DNA of 64,000 bases. Source: Rheinheimera aquimaris. Lineage in GTDB: Bacteria > Pseudomonadota > Gammaproteobacteria > Enterobacterales > Alteromonadaceae. Where the stretch lies: NCBI RefSeq assembly GCF_020531985.1, contig NZ_JAJAVQ010000003.1:62001-126000 (forward strand), given 5' to 3'. The notes under the pieces are model-generated. The model did not search any database. It saw nothing but the letters and a program-made list of their open reading frames with translations, and was not told the origin of the DNA. How positions within the stretch are numbered: position 1 is the stretch's first letter; each line of letters begins with the position of its first letter. Below are positions 6,813-17,580 of this stretch, one piece after another. Position numbers and translations under genes: made by a program.

Positions 6813-8435
6813 ATGGAGCCAGATGTAAAACGCGACGAGCGTATCCTTATTATTGACGATCAAAGTCTGAGCCAGAGCTATCTGCGCTACGCTCTGGAAC
6901 AATTGCGATATCACAATATCAGTTATGCCGACCGGGCACAGACTGCGTTAAACCTGTGTAAACAAAATAACTACGAGCTCATCATCTGCGCTTATAATTT
7001 GCCCAAAGGCAAAGACGGCTACCAGCTTTTTGAGGAGCTAAAAGCAACAGGCTTGCATAAACTCAGTTGCGGGCTGATTTTTATCAGTGCTGAGACCGAG
7101 CCTGCTCTGGTACACAGCGTACTGGAGTTACAGCCTGATGAATTCCTCGCCAAGCCCTATGTCATCCGGGATCTGCAGCAACGCATTGAACGCGTGCTCA
7201 GACGCAAACAGCAGTTGCGGCCGGTATATGAACAGCTTGAACATCAACAGTACAATGCAGCACTAAACTTGCTAAACCAGCAGCTGACACAAGCCGAGCT
7301 GCACAAATTATTCCCGTTATTTCTCAAGCTAAAAGGCGACATTCTGTTATTACAGCAAAAATATACAGAAGCGCTGACGTTTTTTAACGCTATGCTACAA
7401 ATTCAACCTTTTGGCTGGGCCAGAACAGGCAAAGTGCGCTGTTTATTGCATATTAATGAGGAACAGCAAGCTTTTGCCGAATTAGAGTTAATGTTGGCCC
7501 GCACCGAAACCCGGCTGTTTGCGCTTGATTGCTTAAGTGAACTGGAGTTTCGTCAGCAGCATTATCAACAGGCACAACAGCATATTCTGGCAGCAGCTGA
7601 TATTGCGCCACGCAACTTATTACGCCAGCAAAAGCTACTGCAGTTATCGCGGCTAAACCATGACTATGAAATGCAATATCGCGCAGCGCGGGACATGGTT
7701 AAGTTTGCCCGCCACTCTATGCATGAACAACCTGATCTGTACTTTAATCTGGCTCGTGCCAGTATTGATTTTGCGCTTAGCAGCGAAGACAGTGAACAGC
7801 AAAACCGGCTAAACCGTCAGGCAACCTTATCACTGAACACAGTGCAGCGGCAGTTTGGCCAGCAAAACCTGAGCGACGCGCAGCAGGTTTTGCAAGCCAG
7901 GTTGTTATACCTACAGGATCACCGCGAAAAAGCCCGTCAGTTGCTGGCAGAGCTAAGTGAACAAAACGAGATTGAGTCGCTTGAAGATGCGTTGGATAAA
8001 GCTAAGGCGCTGCACGAAGTGGGGCTAAGCGAAGCATCCAGAAAGCTGTTTAACCGCATCAGTCAGTATTGCCGCCAGCAACAACCAGAGCCTGCTTTTG
8101 CAGCTTATTTGCTGCAGGAGCAACAGGAGCGCTCTGCAATGGCGCATGGCCCACGTGAGCTAAACAACAATGCGGTACGCTTATACCAGCACGGCAACTG
8201 GCAGGAAGCCTTCTCTGCATTTTCACTGGCCTGGCAGGTTATGCCAAAAAATGCCGGCATTGCGCTGAATTTATGGCAAACGTTGCTTACATCACCCCGC
8301 CCCTTATGCTCCGCCCTGCAGCGGCAACAACTGCTGCAACAATGTCAGCAGCTGATTGAAAGCAGTAAACTGAGAACCGAGCAGTTACAGCGCTACGAAC
8401 AGTTAAAACAAAAGCACCTGAGTAAGCTGGCCTAA
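6813..8435 (+). CDS. Receiver-domain protein with TPR repeats; phospho-acceptor Asp replaced by Ala
   Basis: The 540-residue protein has an N-terminal CheY-like receiver (about 9-130), then a long Gln-rich helical region with TPR-like repeats (about 140-530). No DNA-binding or enzymatic output domain is seen. Receiver landmarks are the acidic pair Asp15-Asp16, Ser92 and Lys114 in LAKPY. The segment that normally reads C-D-Y-N-L is CAYNL at 59-63, so the phosphorylatable Asp is Ala60 (codon GCT). It probably works as a phosphorylation-independent scaffold, or is locked in one state. It is monocistronic and its stop overlaps the convergent DUF2919 gene by three bases. Confidence 0.82.
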   Translation: MEPDVKRDERILIIDDQSLSQSYLRYALEQLRYHNISYADRAQTALNLCKQNNYELIICAYNLPKGKDGYQLFEELKATGLHKLSCGLIFISAETEPALVHSVLELQPDEFLAKPYVIRDLQQRIERVLRRKQQLRPVYEQLEHQQYNAALNLLNQQLTQAELHKLFPLFLKLKGDILLLQQKYTEALTFFNAMLQIQPFGWARTGKVRCLLHINEEQQAFAELELMLARTETRLFALDCLSELEFRQQHYQQAQQHILAAADIAPRNLLRQQKLLQLSRLNHDYEMQYRAARDMVKFARHSMHEQPDLYFNLARASIDFALSSEDSEQQNRLNRQATLSLNTVQRQFGQQNLSDAQQVLQARLLYLQDHREKARQLLAELSEQNEIESLEDALDKAKALHEVGLSEASRKLFNRISQYCRQQQPEPAFAAYLLQEQQERSAMAHGPRELNNNAVRLYQHGNWQEAFSAFSLAWQVMPKNAGIALNLWQTLLTSPRPLCSALQRQQLLQQCQQLIESSKLRTEQLQRYEQLKQKHLSKLA

Positions 8436-8923
8436 GTAGGATCTTGTGGTGTGTCGGCTTGCTCAGGCCATTCAGAGAATACCACTTTTAGTGTGCGGGA
8501 GCACAGCAACCAGATACAGCCTGCAACGAGTAACAAAGGTGTCAGAATGCGCCAGGGCGCATCCAGCATCACCTGTTGTGGCAAATGCATTATACTCAGC
8601 ACTAAATCAATACAGGCAACGCTCAGCAAGATGCTGCGACCAAAGCGCCAGATATGCCGCCAGCCTTTACGGCCTTTGGGTTTACGCTGGCTTTGTGCAG
8701 CAACCAGCAATAATAGTGGCGCTGCCACCAGGCAAGCCACAATAAAATCATGTTGTTTGGGGTAAAACCAGCTCAGCATATCGCGCTGCGCCTGCGGTAA
8801 CGTCAGCACCATTACCCAGCAAATGTAGGGTCGCAGCAGCAAAACAAGCAGCCAGTAGAACCGGAGCGGCACCTTATGCAAGCCATAGTCATCCAGCACC
8901 GGCCACAGTGGTGTTTTACTCAT
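8432..8923 (-). CDS. DUF2919 family inner-membrane protein (YfeZ-like)
   Basis: The 163-residue product shows about four membrane segments (near 23-42, 61-76, 95-111 and 125-141). The N-terminal D-D-Y-G-L-H-K-V-P and the arrangement of segments match DUF2919. Function is unknown. Its ATG overlaps the stop of the upstream DUF3392 gene (ATGA), so it is the last gene of the smc-zipA-ligA transcript. It converges on the receiver-TPR gene. Confidence 0.75.
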   Translation of the reverse strand: MSKTPLWPVLDDYGLHKVPLRFYWLLVLLLRPYICWVMVLTLPQAQRDMLSWFYPKQHDFIVACLVAAPLLLLVAAQSQRKPKGRKGWRHIWRFGRSILLSVACIDLVLSIMHLPQQVMLDAPWRILTPLLLVAGCIWLLCSRTLKVVFSEWPEQADTPQDPT

Positions 8924-9255
8924 AATTGCCGCTTACGCTGTGCCAGCATACCCAGCACGATAAAAATCCCCAGGCTCAGCCACGGCAGCCAAAGGTTACT
9001 AAGCTTCGCCAGCTGCCCCGCCACCAGAGGCGTCAGAAAAATCGTTAGTGCGCCATAACCAAAAGCACACAGCAGAATGAAAATACCGGTGCGCCAGACA
9101 AAATGCAGCGCCGCCGTTTGCCTGCGCACCAGCCGGTTTAAATCATCGCCAAACACCACCAGGCAAGTTGCTACCATAGCCAGTGCGATATCGCGTACAT
9201 ATGGTCTGAATAACGCACCCCAATCCAGCAACAGCTGATACAAAAAATCCGGCAT
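8920..9255 (-). CDS. DUF3392 family membrane protein
   Basis: This 111-residue protein has three hydrophobic segments (about 22-37, 50-72 and 84-104). The N-terminal LLLDWGALFRPYVRDI and the FGDDLNRLVR segment are typical of DUF3392, a family seen next to ligA or zipA in marine gammaproteobacteria. Role unknown. Its ATG directly abuts the ligA stop and its own stop overlaps the next ATG, so translation is likely coupled to ligA. Confidence 0.78.
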   Translation of the reverse strand: MPDFLYQLLLDWGALFRPYVRDIALAMVATCLVVFGDDLNRLVRRQTAALHFVWRTGIFILLCAFGYGALTIFLTPLVAGQLAKLSNLWLPWLSLGIFIVLGMLAQRKRQL

Positions 9256-11376
<2,121 letters not shown>

Positions 11377-11382
11377 TCACCG

Positions 11383-12273
11383 TTAACCGTGAATAAGCTG
11401 CTGGCGCTGAAACTCGCGGATTTTATCTACATAGTGGCGCACCGTTTGCACCGTTAACACACTACGCTGACCATCCAGCACCTGACCGCCAAATTCTTCT
11501 GCCAGCTTTTTAGCTGCGTTGTGCATCAGGTTAAAATTCTGCAGCGGTTCACCCGGGCCTGGTAACGTCATAAATAAACTCACACCACGTGTAGCCAGTT
11601 TATCGATGTTTTCCAAATCAAAAGTGCCGGGGTTAAACATATTTGCCAGGCTAAACAATACCGCGCCTGAGCCTGCGCTGTCGGTATGGCGGTGGAAAAT
11701 ATCCATGTCACCGTACTTAAAGCCCAGTGTCAGCAATGCAGACAGCAGATCAGGGCCTTTCATTTCTTTGCTTTCCGGCAACAACACATACAGGATCAAC
11801 ACTTCTGACGGCTCTTCAGCTGCAACATCGGCATCTGGCTCAGCGTCAGGCACTTCGCTATCAAATACTGTTTCGGGCACCTCATCATCAGCCAAAGCAG
11901 AAAAATTCAGTTCCGGCTCTTTTGGCTCATCAAACGGCAACTCAGTTTGCACCTCTGCTGACGATTGCTTTGTCATCGGCTCAGTGCGGCTAACCTTGCC
12001 AGTCGCAGACTCGCTGCGACGCACCGGCTCGGCTTTAGCCGGCGCTATTCTGGCAGAGCTGTCCTGATTGCCACGTTTGACTACCCTTACCGGACCTACC
12101 CCCAGCTCGTCAAAGCCTTCGGTTTTGTCCTGTTCATCCTTTGCCGGCTCGTCGTAATAGCGGTGCCGGGGTTGGCCAGCGTTTTTACGCACTGTCCACA
12201 AGCCATGCAGCAACAAGCCACCCAGAACCAGGGCACCGATAATAATAAAAATCAAACGTAATTCGTCAGCCAT
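11383..12273 (-). CDS. zipA: Cell division protein ZipA
   Basis: ZipA anchors FtsZ to the inner membrane. The 296-residue product has the expected N-out topology: a single membrane helix (about 6-27, LIFIIIGALVLGGLLLHGLW), a basic patch, an acidic and Pro-rich linker (about 35-155), and the C-terminal FtsZ-binding domain (about 156-292, with YVLLPESKEMKGPDLL and MDIFHRH). The gene follows smc after 14 bases, the classical smc-zipA-ligA order of gammaproteobacteria lacking MukB. AAGGTAACC precedes the ATG. Confidence 0.94.
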   Translation of the reverse strand: MADELRLIFIIIGALVLGGLLLHGLWTVRKNAGQPRHRYYDEPAKDEQDKTEGFDELGVGPVRVVKRGNQDSSARIAPAKAEPVRRSESATGKVSRTEPMTKQSSAEVQTELPFDEPKEPELNFSALADDEVPETVFDSEVPDAEPDADVAAEEPSEVLILYVLLPESKEMKGPDLLSALLTLGFKYGDMDIFHRHTDSAGSGAVLFSLANMFNPGTFDLENIDKLATRGVSLFMTLPGPGEPLQNFNLMHNAAKKLAEEFGGQVLDGQRSVLTVQTVRHYVDKIREFQRQQLIHG

Positions 12274-12287
12274 AAGGTTACCTTTAA

Positions 12288-15200
12288 TTAAGAGGCTGCT
12301 GCCATTTTTACAGCATCATCCACATCAACAGCTACTACGCGCGACACGCCCGGTTCTTGCATCGTCACACCCATTAGCTGTGCTGCCATTTCCATGGCAA
12401 TTTTATTGTGGCTAATATAAATAAATTGCACGGTTTCCGACATTTCCCGCACCAGATTACAAAAACGCCCTACGTTGGCATCATCCAGTGGCGCATCTAC
12501 CTCATCCAACATACAAAATGGTGCCGGATTAAGCCGGAAAATAGAAAACACCAATGATAAAGCGGTTAGGGCTTTTTCACCACCCGATAATAAATGTATT
12601 GTACTGTTTTTTTTACCAGGCGGTTGCGCCATGATAGTGACCCCGGTTTCCAGTAAGTCATCTTCGGTTAAATCCAGATAGGCTCTGCCACCACCAAAGA
12701 CTTTCGGAAACAAGGTTTTCAGACCATCGTTAACCTGCTCAAAGGTGTCTTTAAATTTCTGCCGGGTTTCTTTATCAATTTTGCGGATCGCTGTTTCCAA
12801 CGTATCCATAGCCGCCATCAAATCGTCGTTCTGCGCATCCAGATACTGTTTGCGTTCAGACTGCTGCTCATATTCTTCAATTGCCGCCAGGTTTATCGGG
12901 CCTAAACGCGCTACTGCATCGGTGGTTTTATCCAGTTGTTGCTGCCACACGGCTTCATCAGCATCGGCTGGCAGCCCTGCCAGTACCTCTTTCATATTGG
13001 CTTGCTGTTCGCGCAGCAACTCCATCATGTTATTGGCCCGCACGCGATACCCTTCAGCATCCAGCTGGATATCGGCCAGCTCGGCGCGCTTTTTGTTCAG
13101 TAGCTGCATAATGCCCTGCTGTCCCTGTTCCAGCTGACGTATTTGTTGCTCAACCCCGGCCAGAGTATCCTGCTGGCTAATCATTTCCTGCTCGGCGTCG
13201 TCTCGTTCAAGCAGGCTCTGCTGCAATTGTTCCTGCAGTATCAGTTCGGCGTCATCATCCGGCTGCAATTTCTCATCCAACTGGCTCAGTTGCTCCTGCA
13301 GCTGTTGTTGCTGCGTTTTGGCACGCGTCAGACTTAGCTGCAATGCGCTCAGCTGTTGCTCTGATACTTTTTGCTGCATCAGCAGCTGTTGTTGCTGCTG
13401 ACGTTTTTGTTCAAACTGCGCGCGTAGCTGCTGTAATTGCTGCTGTGCACTGCCACTGTTTTGCTGCAGCTGGTGCTGCTGAGCATCGTGTTCCAGCAAT
13501 TGTTCAGCGCTTATTTCCTGCGCTATTTGCAACTGTTCGATACTCTCTTCCAGTTGCGCCTGCTTCAGCTGCAGTTGCTGCTGTTCAGCATCCAGTTTCT
13601 GCGCCAGCCTCTGCCCTTGTTGCAGCTCCTGTTGCGCCAGCAGTAAATTAGTTTGCTGCTGCTGATGTTGTTTTTCTGCCTGCAGCAGTTGCTCCGACGC
13701 CTGTTGCAACACAGCCTTACCCTGCTGCAATAGCGATGTCTGCTCAGATAAGCGTGTTTCAATCTGTTGCAAATGAGCAATAGCCTCAGCTATTTCACCA
13801 CTGAGCTGTTGCAGCCGCTCGGCTCGTAATAAATAACTGTCGCTCTGGCTGGTACCTGCCAGCAATGCCCAGTTAGTGCCAAGCCAATAACCTTGCGGGC
13901 AAATCAGTGACTGCCCCTGCTGTAACTGTGCCTGGCGCCTGGCTGCGTCAGCAACACTGTCTGCCAGTAAAATATGATTAAAACTATCAGGGTACACCCC
14001 CGACACGATCACCGCAGCCAGAGTGCCGGGTGCAGCTACCTGCTGGTTTGTCATTACCACTGTTTTGGGCTCTTCAGGCAACCCTGCAGCGACAACAGCG
14101 TGCTGTAATTGCCCCAGCACCATAGCTACCGCCGTAGCCCAACCAGGTTTTACCTGCAACTGTTGCAATAACTGCTGCTGTTCAGTATCGCGCTGCGCTT
14201 GTTGTTGCTGCAGTGTGCTTTGTTCCCGCTGCAGCATTTGCACGTCATTGCCGGCAGTTAACTGCTGCGCTTGCAGTTGCCTGCAATGCTGTTCTTGCTG
14301 GTGCACATCAGTTTGCGCCTTAGCCTGTGCAGCAATATGTTGCTGCAACAGCTGCGCGCTGCGCGTCTGCTCTGCGTCTAATTCAGCAATGCGCTGTTGC
14401 AGTGGTGCCAGCGACAGCGCAGCAATATCATCTGCGATCTGCTGTTGTTGCTGCTGTAACTGGCTAAATTGCTGCTGCTGATTTTGCAGTTGTAACTGCT
14501 GCTGCTGTTGCTGTTGCTGCAAGCGAAAATGTTGCTGCTGCCAGTGCTGAAATGCCTGCTGCTGCGCCAGTTGTTCATCTTCAAGCAATTGCAGCTGCTC
14601 ATTGAGTACATCAAGCTGCCCGGCCAATAATTCCTGCTGAGGCTCGTCCAGCAGCAGTTGCTGTTCAAGCTCGCTGTATTGCGCTTGCTCTGTGGCAATA
14701 AATTCTTCAACCTGCTGCAGGCTATGGCGGCTTTGCTGCATCTGTGCGTTTAATGTTTGCTGTTGCTGGCGCTGATGCAGAATTTGTTGTTCAAGCCGGC
14801 TGATGGTAGCACCTAACTGGTAAAACTGGCTTTGCGTTTTTTCCAGCTGCTGCCTGCCATCCTGCGCCTGTTGTTTTAACTCCAGCAATACCCGCTGATC
14901 GCCCAGCTCCTGCGACTGATACTTTTCCAGTTCGGTTTGTTGTTGCTGCAACTGCTGCTCTAACGCGTTAAAGCGGTTACTGTAATACAACCATTTAATG
15001 GTGGTCAGCTCTGCTTTAAGCTTACGCTCCTGCGCTTTTAGCTCTTTATAGCGCTGGGCGGCTGTGGCCTGGCGTTTTAGCTTATCGATATTTTTGCCAA
15101 GTTCGTCCCGCACATCAGACAACCGGTCCAGGTTCTCTCTGGTGTGTTTAATGCGGTTTTCTGTCTCGCGCCGGCGCTCTTTGTATTTTGAGATGCCTGC

Positions 15201-15701
15201 AGCTTCTTCGATAAACACTCTGAGTTCCTGTGGTTTGGATTCAATAAGCCGTGAAATCATGCCCTGCTCGATAATGGCATAACTGCGCGGCCCAAGCCCG
15301 GTACCAAGGAAAATGTCGGTAATATCGCGACGGCGGCATTTGCTGCCATTGAGGAAATAGTTGGACTGGGCATCGCGGGTGACAATCCGCTTGATCGAGA
15401 TTTCACTACGATCGGCAAGCCCGCCTGCCAAACGTCCTTCGGTGTTCTCAAATACCAGCTCTACCGATGCCTGCGATACCGGCTTACGCTGCGCCGAGCC
15501 GTTAAAAATAACATCGGTCATTGCATCACCGCGCAGGTTTTTCGCCGAGCTTTCACCCAGCACCCAGCGCACCGCATCGATGACATTGGATTTGCCACAG
15601 CCATTAGGGCCGACCACCGCCGTCATCTGCTGCGGAAACGGCACACTGGTGCTGTCGACAAAAGACTTAAAGCCGGACAGTTTTATCTGTTTTAAGCGCA
15701 T
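12288..15701 (-). CDS. smc: Chromosome condensation ATPase SMC, with a strongly Gln-rich coiled coil
   Basis: SMC forms ring-shaped dimers that compact and help segregate the chromosome. The 1137-residue protein has Walker A GPNGCGKS (31-38), two long coiled coils (about 170-500 and 640-990) around a hinge (about 500-640), and a C-terminal head with LLSGGEKALTAL and Walker B CMLDEVDAPLDD. The coiled coils are extraordinarily rich in Gln, with uninterrupted runs of up to eight, encoded by CAG/CAA; this makes the antisense strand rich in CTG and spawns many false frames. Motif spacing is intact, so it is not truncated. The partners ScpA and ScpB are not in the window. Confidence 0.95.
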   Translation of the reverse strand: MRLKQIKLSGFKSFVDSTSVPFPQQMTAVVGPNGCGKSNVIDAVRWVLGESSAKNLRGDAMTDVIFNGSAQRKPVSQASVELVFENTEGRLAGGLADRSEISIKRIVTRDAQSNYFLNGSKCRRRDITDIFLGTGLGPRSYAIIEQGMISRLIESKPQELRVFIEEAAGISKYKERRRETENRIKHTRENLDRLSDVRDELGKNIDKLKRQATAAQRYKELKAQERKLKAELTTIKWLYYSNRFNALEQQLQQQQTELEKYQSQELGDQRVLLELKQQAQDGRQQLEKTQSQFYQLGATISRLEQQILHQRQQQQTLNAQMQQSRHSLQQVEEFIATEQAQYSELEQQLLLDEPQQELLAGQLDVLNEQLQLLEDEQLAQQQAFQHWQQQHFRLQQQQQQQQLQLQNQQQQFSQLQQQQQQIADDIAALSLAPLQQRIAELDAEQTRSAQLLQQHIAAQAKAQTDVHQQEQHCRQLQAQQLTAGNDVQMLQREQSTLQQQQAQRDTEQQQLLQQLQVKPGWATAVAMVLGQLQHAVVAAGLPEEPKTVVMTNQQVAAPGTLAAVIVSGVYPDSFNHILLADSVADAARRQAQLQQGQSLICPQGYWLGTNWALLAGTSQSDSYLLRAERLQQLSGEIAEAIAHLQQIETRLSEQTSLLQQGKAVLQQASEQLLQAEKQHQQQQTNLLLAQQELQQGQRLAQKLDAEQQQLQLKQAQLEESIEQLQIAQEISAEQLLEHDAQQHQLQQNSGSAQQQLQQLRAQFEQKRQQQQQLLMQQKVSEQQLSALQLSLTRAKTQQQQLQEQLSQLDEKLQPDDDAELILQEQLQQSLLERDDAEQEMISQQDTLAGVEQQIRQLEQGQQGIMQLLNKKRAELADIQLDAEGYRVRANNMMELLREQQANMKEVLAGLPADADEAVWQQQLDKTTDAVARLGPINLAAIEEYEQQSERKQYLDAQNDDLMAAMDTLETAIRKIDKETRQKFKDTFEQVNDGLKTLFPKVFGGGRAYLDLTEDDLLETGVTIMAQPPGKKNSTIHLLSGGEKALTALSLVFSIFRLNPAPFCMLDEVDAPLDDANVGRFCNLVREMSETVQFIYISHNKIAMEMAAQLMGVTMQEPGVSRVVAVDVDDAVKMAAAS

Positions 15702-15777
15702 CGGGGCGGTAGCATATTATTGTTATCATTGCATGTTGCCGAATGTAGCAGCGTGCCTGATAGCTGTCACGCAAAAA

Positions 15778-16395
15778 TCACTCACTTTTCTGCCCAATCA
15801 ATACCTTACGCCGCCAACGCTGGGCCTTTTCGGCTACCGTGTTCTGCACGATTTTGCGGCTTTTGCGCGGAAATACCACCACCGGACGCGAGATCAACAG
15901 GTTATTCGGATACACCACCTGCTCGTTATCCTTGGTACGCAGTACAGTGCTGAACAAATTAATTTCAACAATGCGGCCTTCAAGGTAATTGCCACCGTCA
16001 ATCACCCTTACTTCCATGCCTTCGGCAAAGGCTTTTTGCCCCAGCAAAATAAAGAAAGCGGTAATGTTACTGAGCAGGCTCCAGGCAGCAAACAGCGCCA
16101 CGCCGACAACGGCAATCATTGACGAGGCCAGAACCAATAAGCCACGGATATCCACGCCCCAGACCACACTCAGCACCACAATAAGTGCCAGCACCAGCAG
16201 AATATGCAGTACCACTGCAGCGCGTTTATTCATTTCAGCTTTAAGCCGGCTGTGCGCAATCACCTGATACAGCAGCGGCATTACCCGCCGGCTGATAATA
16301 AAATACAGAATAATAACCGACACGCTGATGATCAGCTGCACCGTAACAGGGCTAAAGTGCCGGACAAACTGCTGACTGTATTCAAAAAAAGACAA
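15778..16395 (-). CDS. Small mechanosensitive channel, MscS family
   Basis: The 205-residue protein has three or four membrane segments (about 19-36, 62-80 and 85-118). The last is the Ala/Gly-rich pore helix with VLASSMIAVVGVALFAAWS. The MscS beta domain follows, containing GRIVEINLFSTVLRTKD and VVYPNNLL. It should gate under membrane tension to release osmolytes. It uses a TTG start at 16395, supported by CGGAG eight bases upstream. The lack of extra N-terminal helices puts it among minimal MscS channels. Confidence 0.88.
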   Translation of the reverse strand: MSFFEYSQQFVRHFSPVTVQLIISVSVIILYFIISRRVMPLLYQVIAHSRLKAEMNKRAAVVLHILLVLALIVVLSVVWGVDIRGLLVLASSMIAVVGVALFAAWSLLSNITAFFILLGQKAFAEGMEVRVIDGGNYLEGRIVEINLFSTVLRTKDNEQVVYPNNLLISRPVVVFPRKSRKIVQNTVAEKAQRWRRKVLIGQKSE

Positions 16396-16419
16396 AGTAT
16401 TTACTCCGGTATTGCGGGG

Positions 16420-16914
16420 TTAATCCAGATCATTAAGCGGCCAGCGCACGATAAAATCTTCAAAATCGTCCATATTTACCTGCAATTCTGAAATTGTTTT
16501 GTTACGTACCGACATTTGTTTTTTATGCATCAGGCTTTTTTTACCGCCGTTTAACAGCGGGTGCCAGTGCGGTAAACCCCGGCCTTCATGCAAACGCCGG
16601 TACGCACAGCTGGTTGGCATAAAGAAAATATCTTTTAAATTTTCTTTGGTCAGTGCAATGCAATCCGGTACCAACACAGTGCGCTGGCTGTACTCGGTGC
16701 ATTCGCACTTATGGCTGTTCAGGTAACGACAGGCGATATTGGTGTAATGCACCTGTTCGTCCTGGTGCAGCACGGCCGTTGGCCCTTCTTCTTCATCATC
16801 ATCGATAAACTTATTCAGGCAGCATTTGGCGCAGCCATCACACAGCGCCTCCCACTCTTCTTTGTTCATCTGTTCAAGTGGTGTGGTTTCCCAGTAACGT
16901 TCTGCAAGTGCCAT
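16420..16914 (-). CDS. ycgN: YcgN family cysteine-cluster protein (UPF0260)
   Basis: The 164-residue protein carries the family Cys cluster: CDGCAKCC at 25-32, then IACRYL, KCECTEY and VPDCIAL, and the conserved PTSCAYRRLHEGRGLPHWHPL segment. The cysteines suggest a metal or iron-sulfur site, though the biochemical role is unestablished. It lies two bases after the FAH-family gene, in the ycgL-mltB-ycgM-ycgN series that flanks minCDE in many gammaproteobacteria. Confidence 0.9.
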   Translation of the reverse strand: MALAERYWETTPLEQMNKEEWEALCDGCAKCCLNKFIDDDEEEGPTAVLHQDEQVHYTNIACRYLNSHKCECTEYSQRTVLVPDCIALTKENLKDIFFMPTSCAYRRLHEGRGLPHWHPLLNGGKKSLMHKKQMSVRNKTISELQVNMDDFEDFIVRWPLNDLD

Positions 16915-16916
16915 GC

Positions 16917-17579
16917 TTAGTTTACTCTGCTGTTAACAGTAAAAAGATCGGCCAGCTGCAGTTGCAGCGTATCACCGCTGTGCAGTGGCCCGACGCCCGC
17001 CGGCGTGCCGGTCAGCACTATGTCACCCGGCAGCAGCGTAAAGTGGCTGCTCATTTCGCTGATAAGCTGATGTATACCGCGGATCATGCTGGCGGTATTA
17101 CCTTGCTGGCGCGTTTCGCCATTAACCTGCAGCGTAAACGCCAGTTGCTGCGCATTGCTAATCCGGCTTTTTTCAACAAAAGCTGCCACCGGGCAAGCGC
17201 CATCAAAGCCTTTAGCTATCTCCCAGGGCCTGCCTAGCTTTTTAAGCTCAGCCTGTACCTCGCGCAGCGTTAAATCAAGCGCCAGGCTGTAGCCCCAGAT
17301 AGCATCAGCGACCTCTGCAATACTGGCGTTTTTCAGCGTTTTGCCAATTAATACCGCAAGCTCGGTTTCGTTATGCACCGCCCCTTTGCCAGACGGAATA
17401 GTAAAGCCAGGTGTAAGGCTACACAGTGCAGTCGCAGGTTTGATAAAAAACAATGCTTCAGGCGCTGTTTTACTCTGCATCTCGGCAATATGGTCCTGAT
17501 AATTCTGACCGATACAAACCACTTTGCCGACCGGCAGCGCTATGCTGTTGCCATCTATATCAAGATGTTGATACGCCAT
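16917..17579 (-). CDS. ycgM: Fumarylacetoacetate hydrolase family protein (YcgM-like)
   Basis: The 220-residue FAH-fold enzyme has the conserved VGKVVCIGQNYQDH entry, metal-binding HNETELAVLIGKT and the C-terminal GDIVLTGTPAGVGPLHSGD motif. Relatives cleave or decarboxylate beta-keto acids such as acylpyruvates and oxaloacetate. Start 17579 is chosen over an upstream in-frame candidate at 17597 because GGAG lies eight bases ahead and the ATG then falls one base after the mltB stop. Substrate assignment by sequence alone is uncertain. Confidence 0.88.
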   Translation of the reverse strand: MAYQHLDIDGNSIALPVGKVVCIGQNYQDHIAEMQSKTAPEALFFIKPATALCSLTPGFTIPSGKGAVHNETELAVLIGKTLKNASIAEVADAIWGYSLALDLTLREVQAELKKLGRPWEIAKGFDGACPVAAFVEKSRISNAQQLAFTLQVNGETRQQGNTASMIRGIHQLISEMSSHFTLLPGDIVLTGTPAGVGPLHSGDTLQLQLADLFTVNSRVN

Positions 17580-17580
17580 A

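Noticed and set aside
13143..14481. Several plus-strand frames rich in Leu/Cys/Ser opposite smc, and the repeated CTG/CAG triplets themselves as a microsatellite or repeat array
   Set aside because: They are antisense images of the Gln-rich SMC coiled coil; smc motif order and frame are intact across the region.
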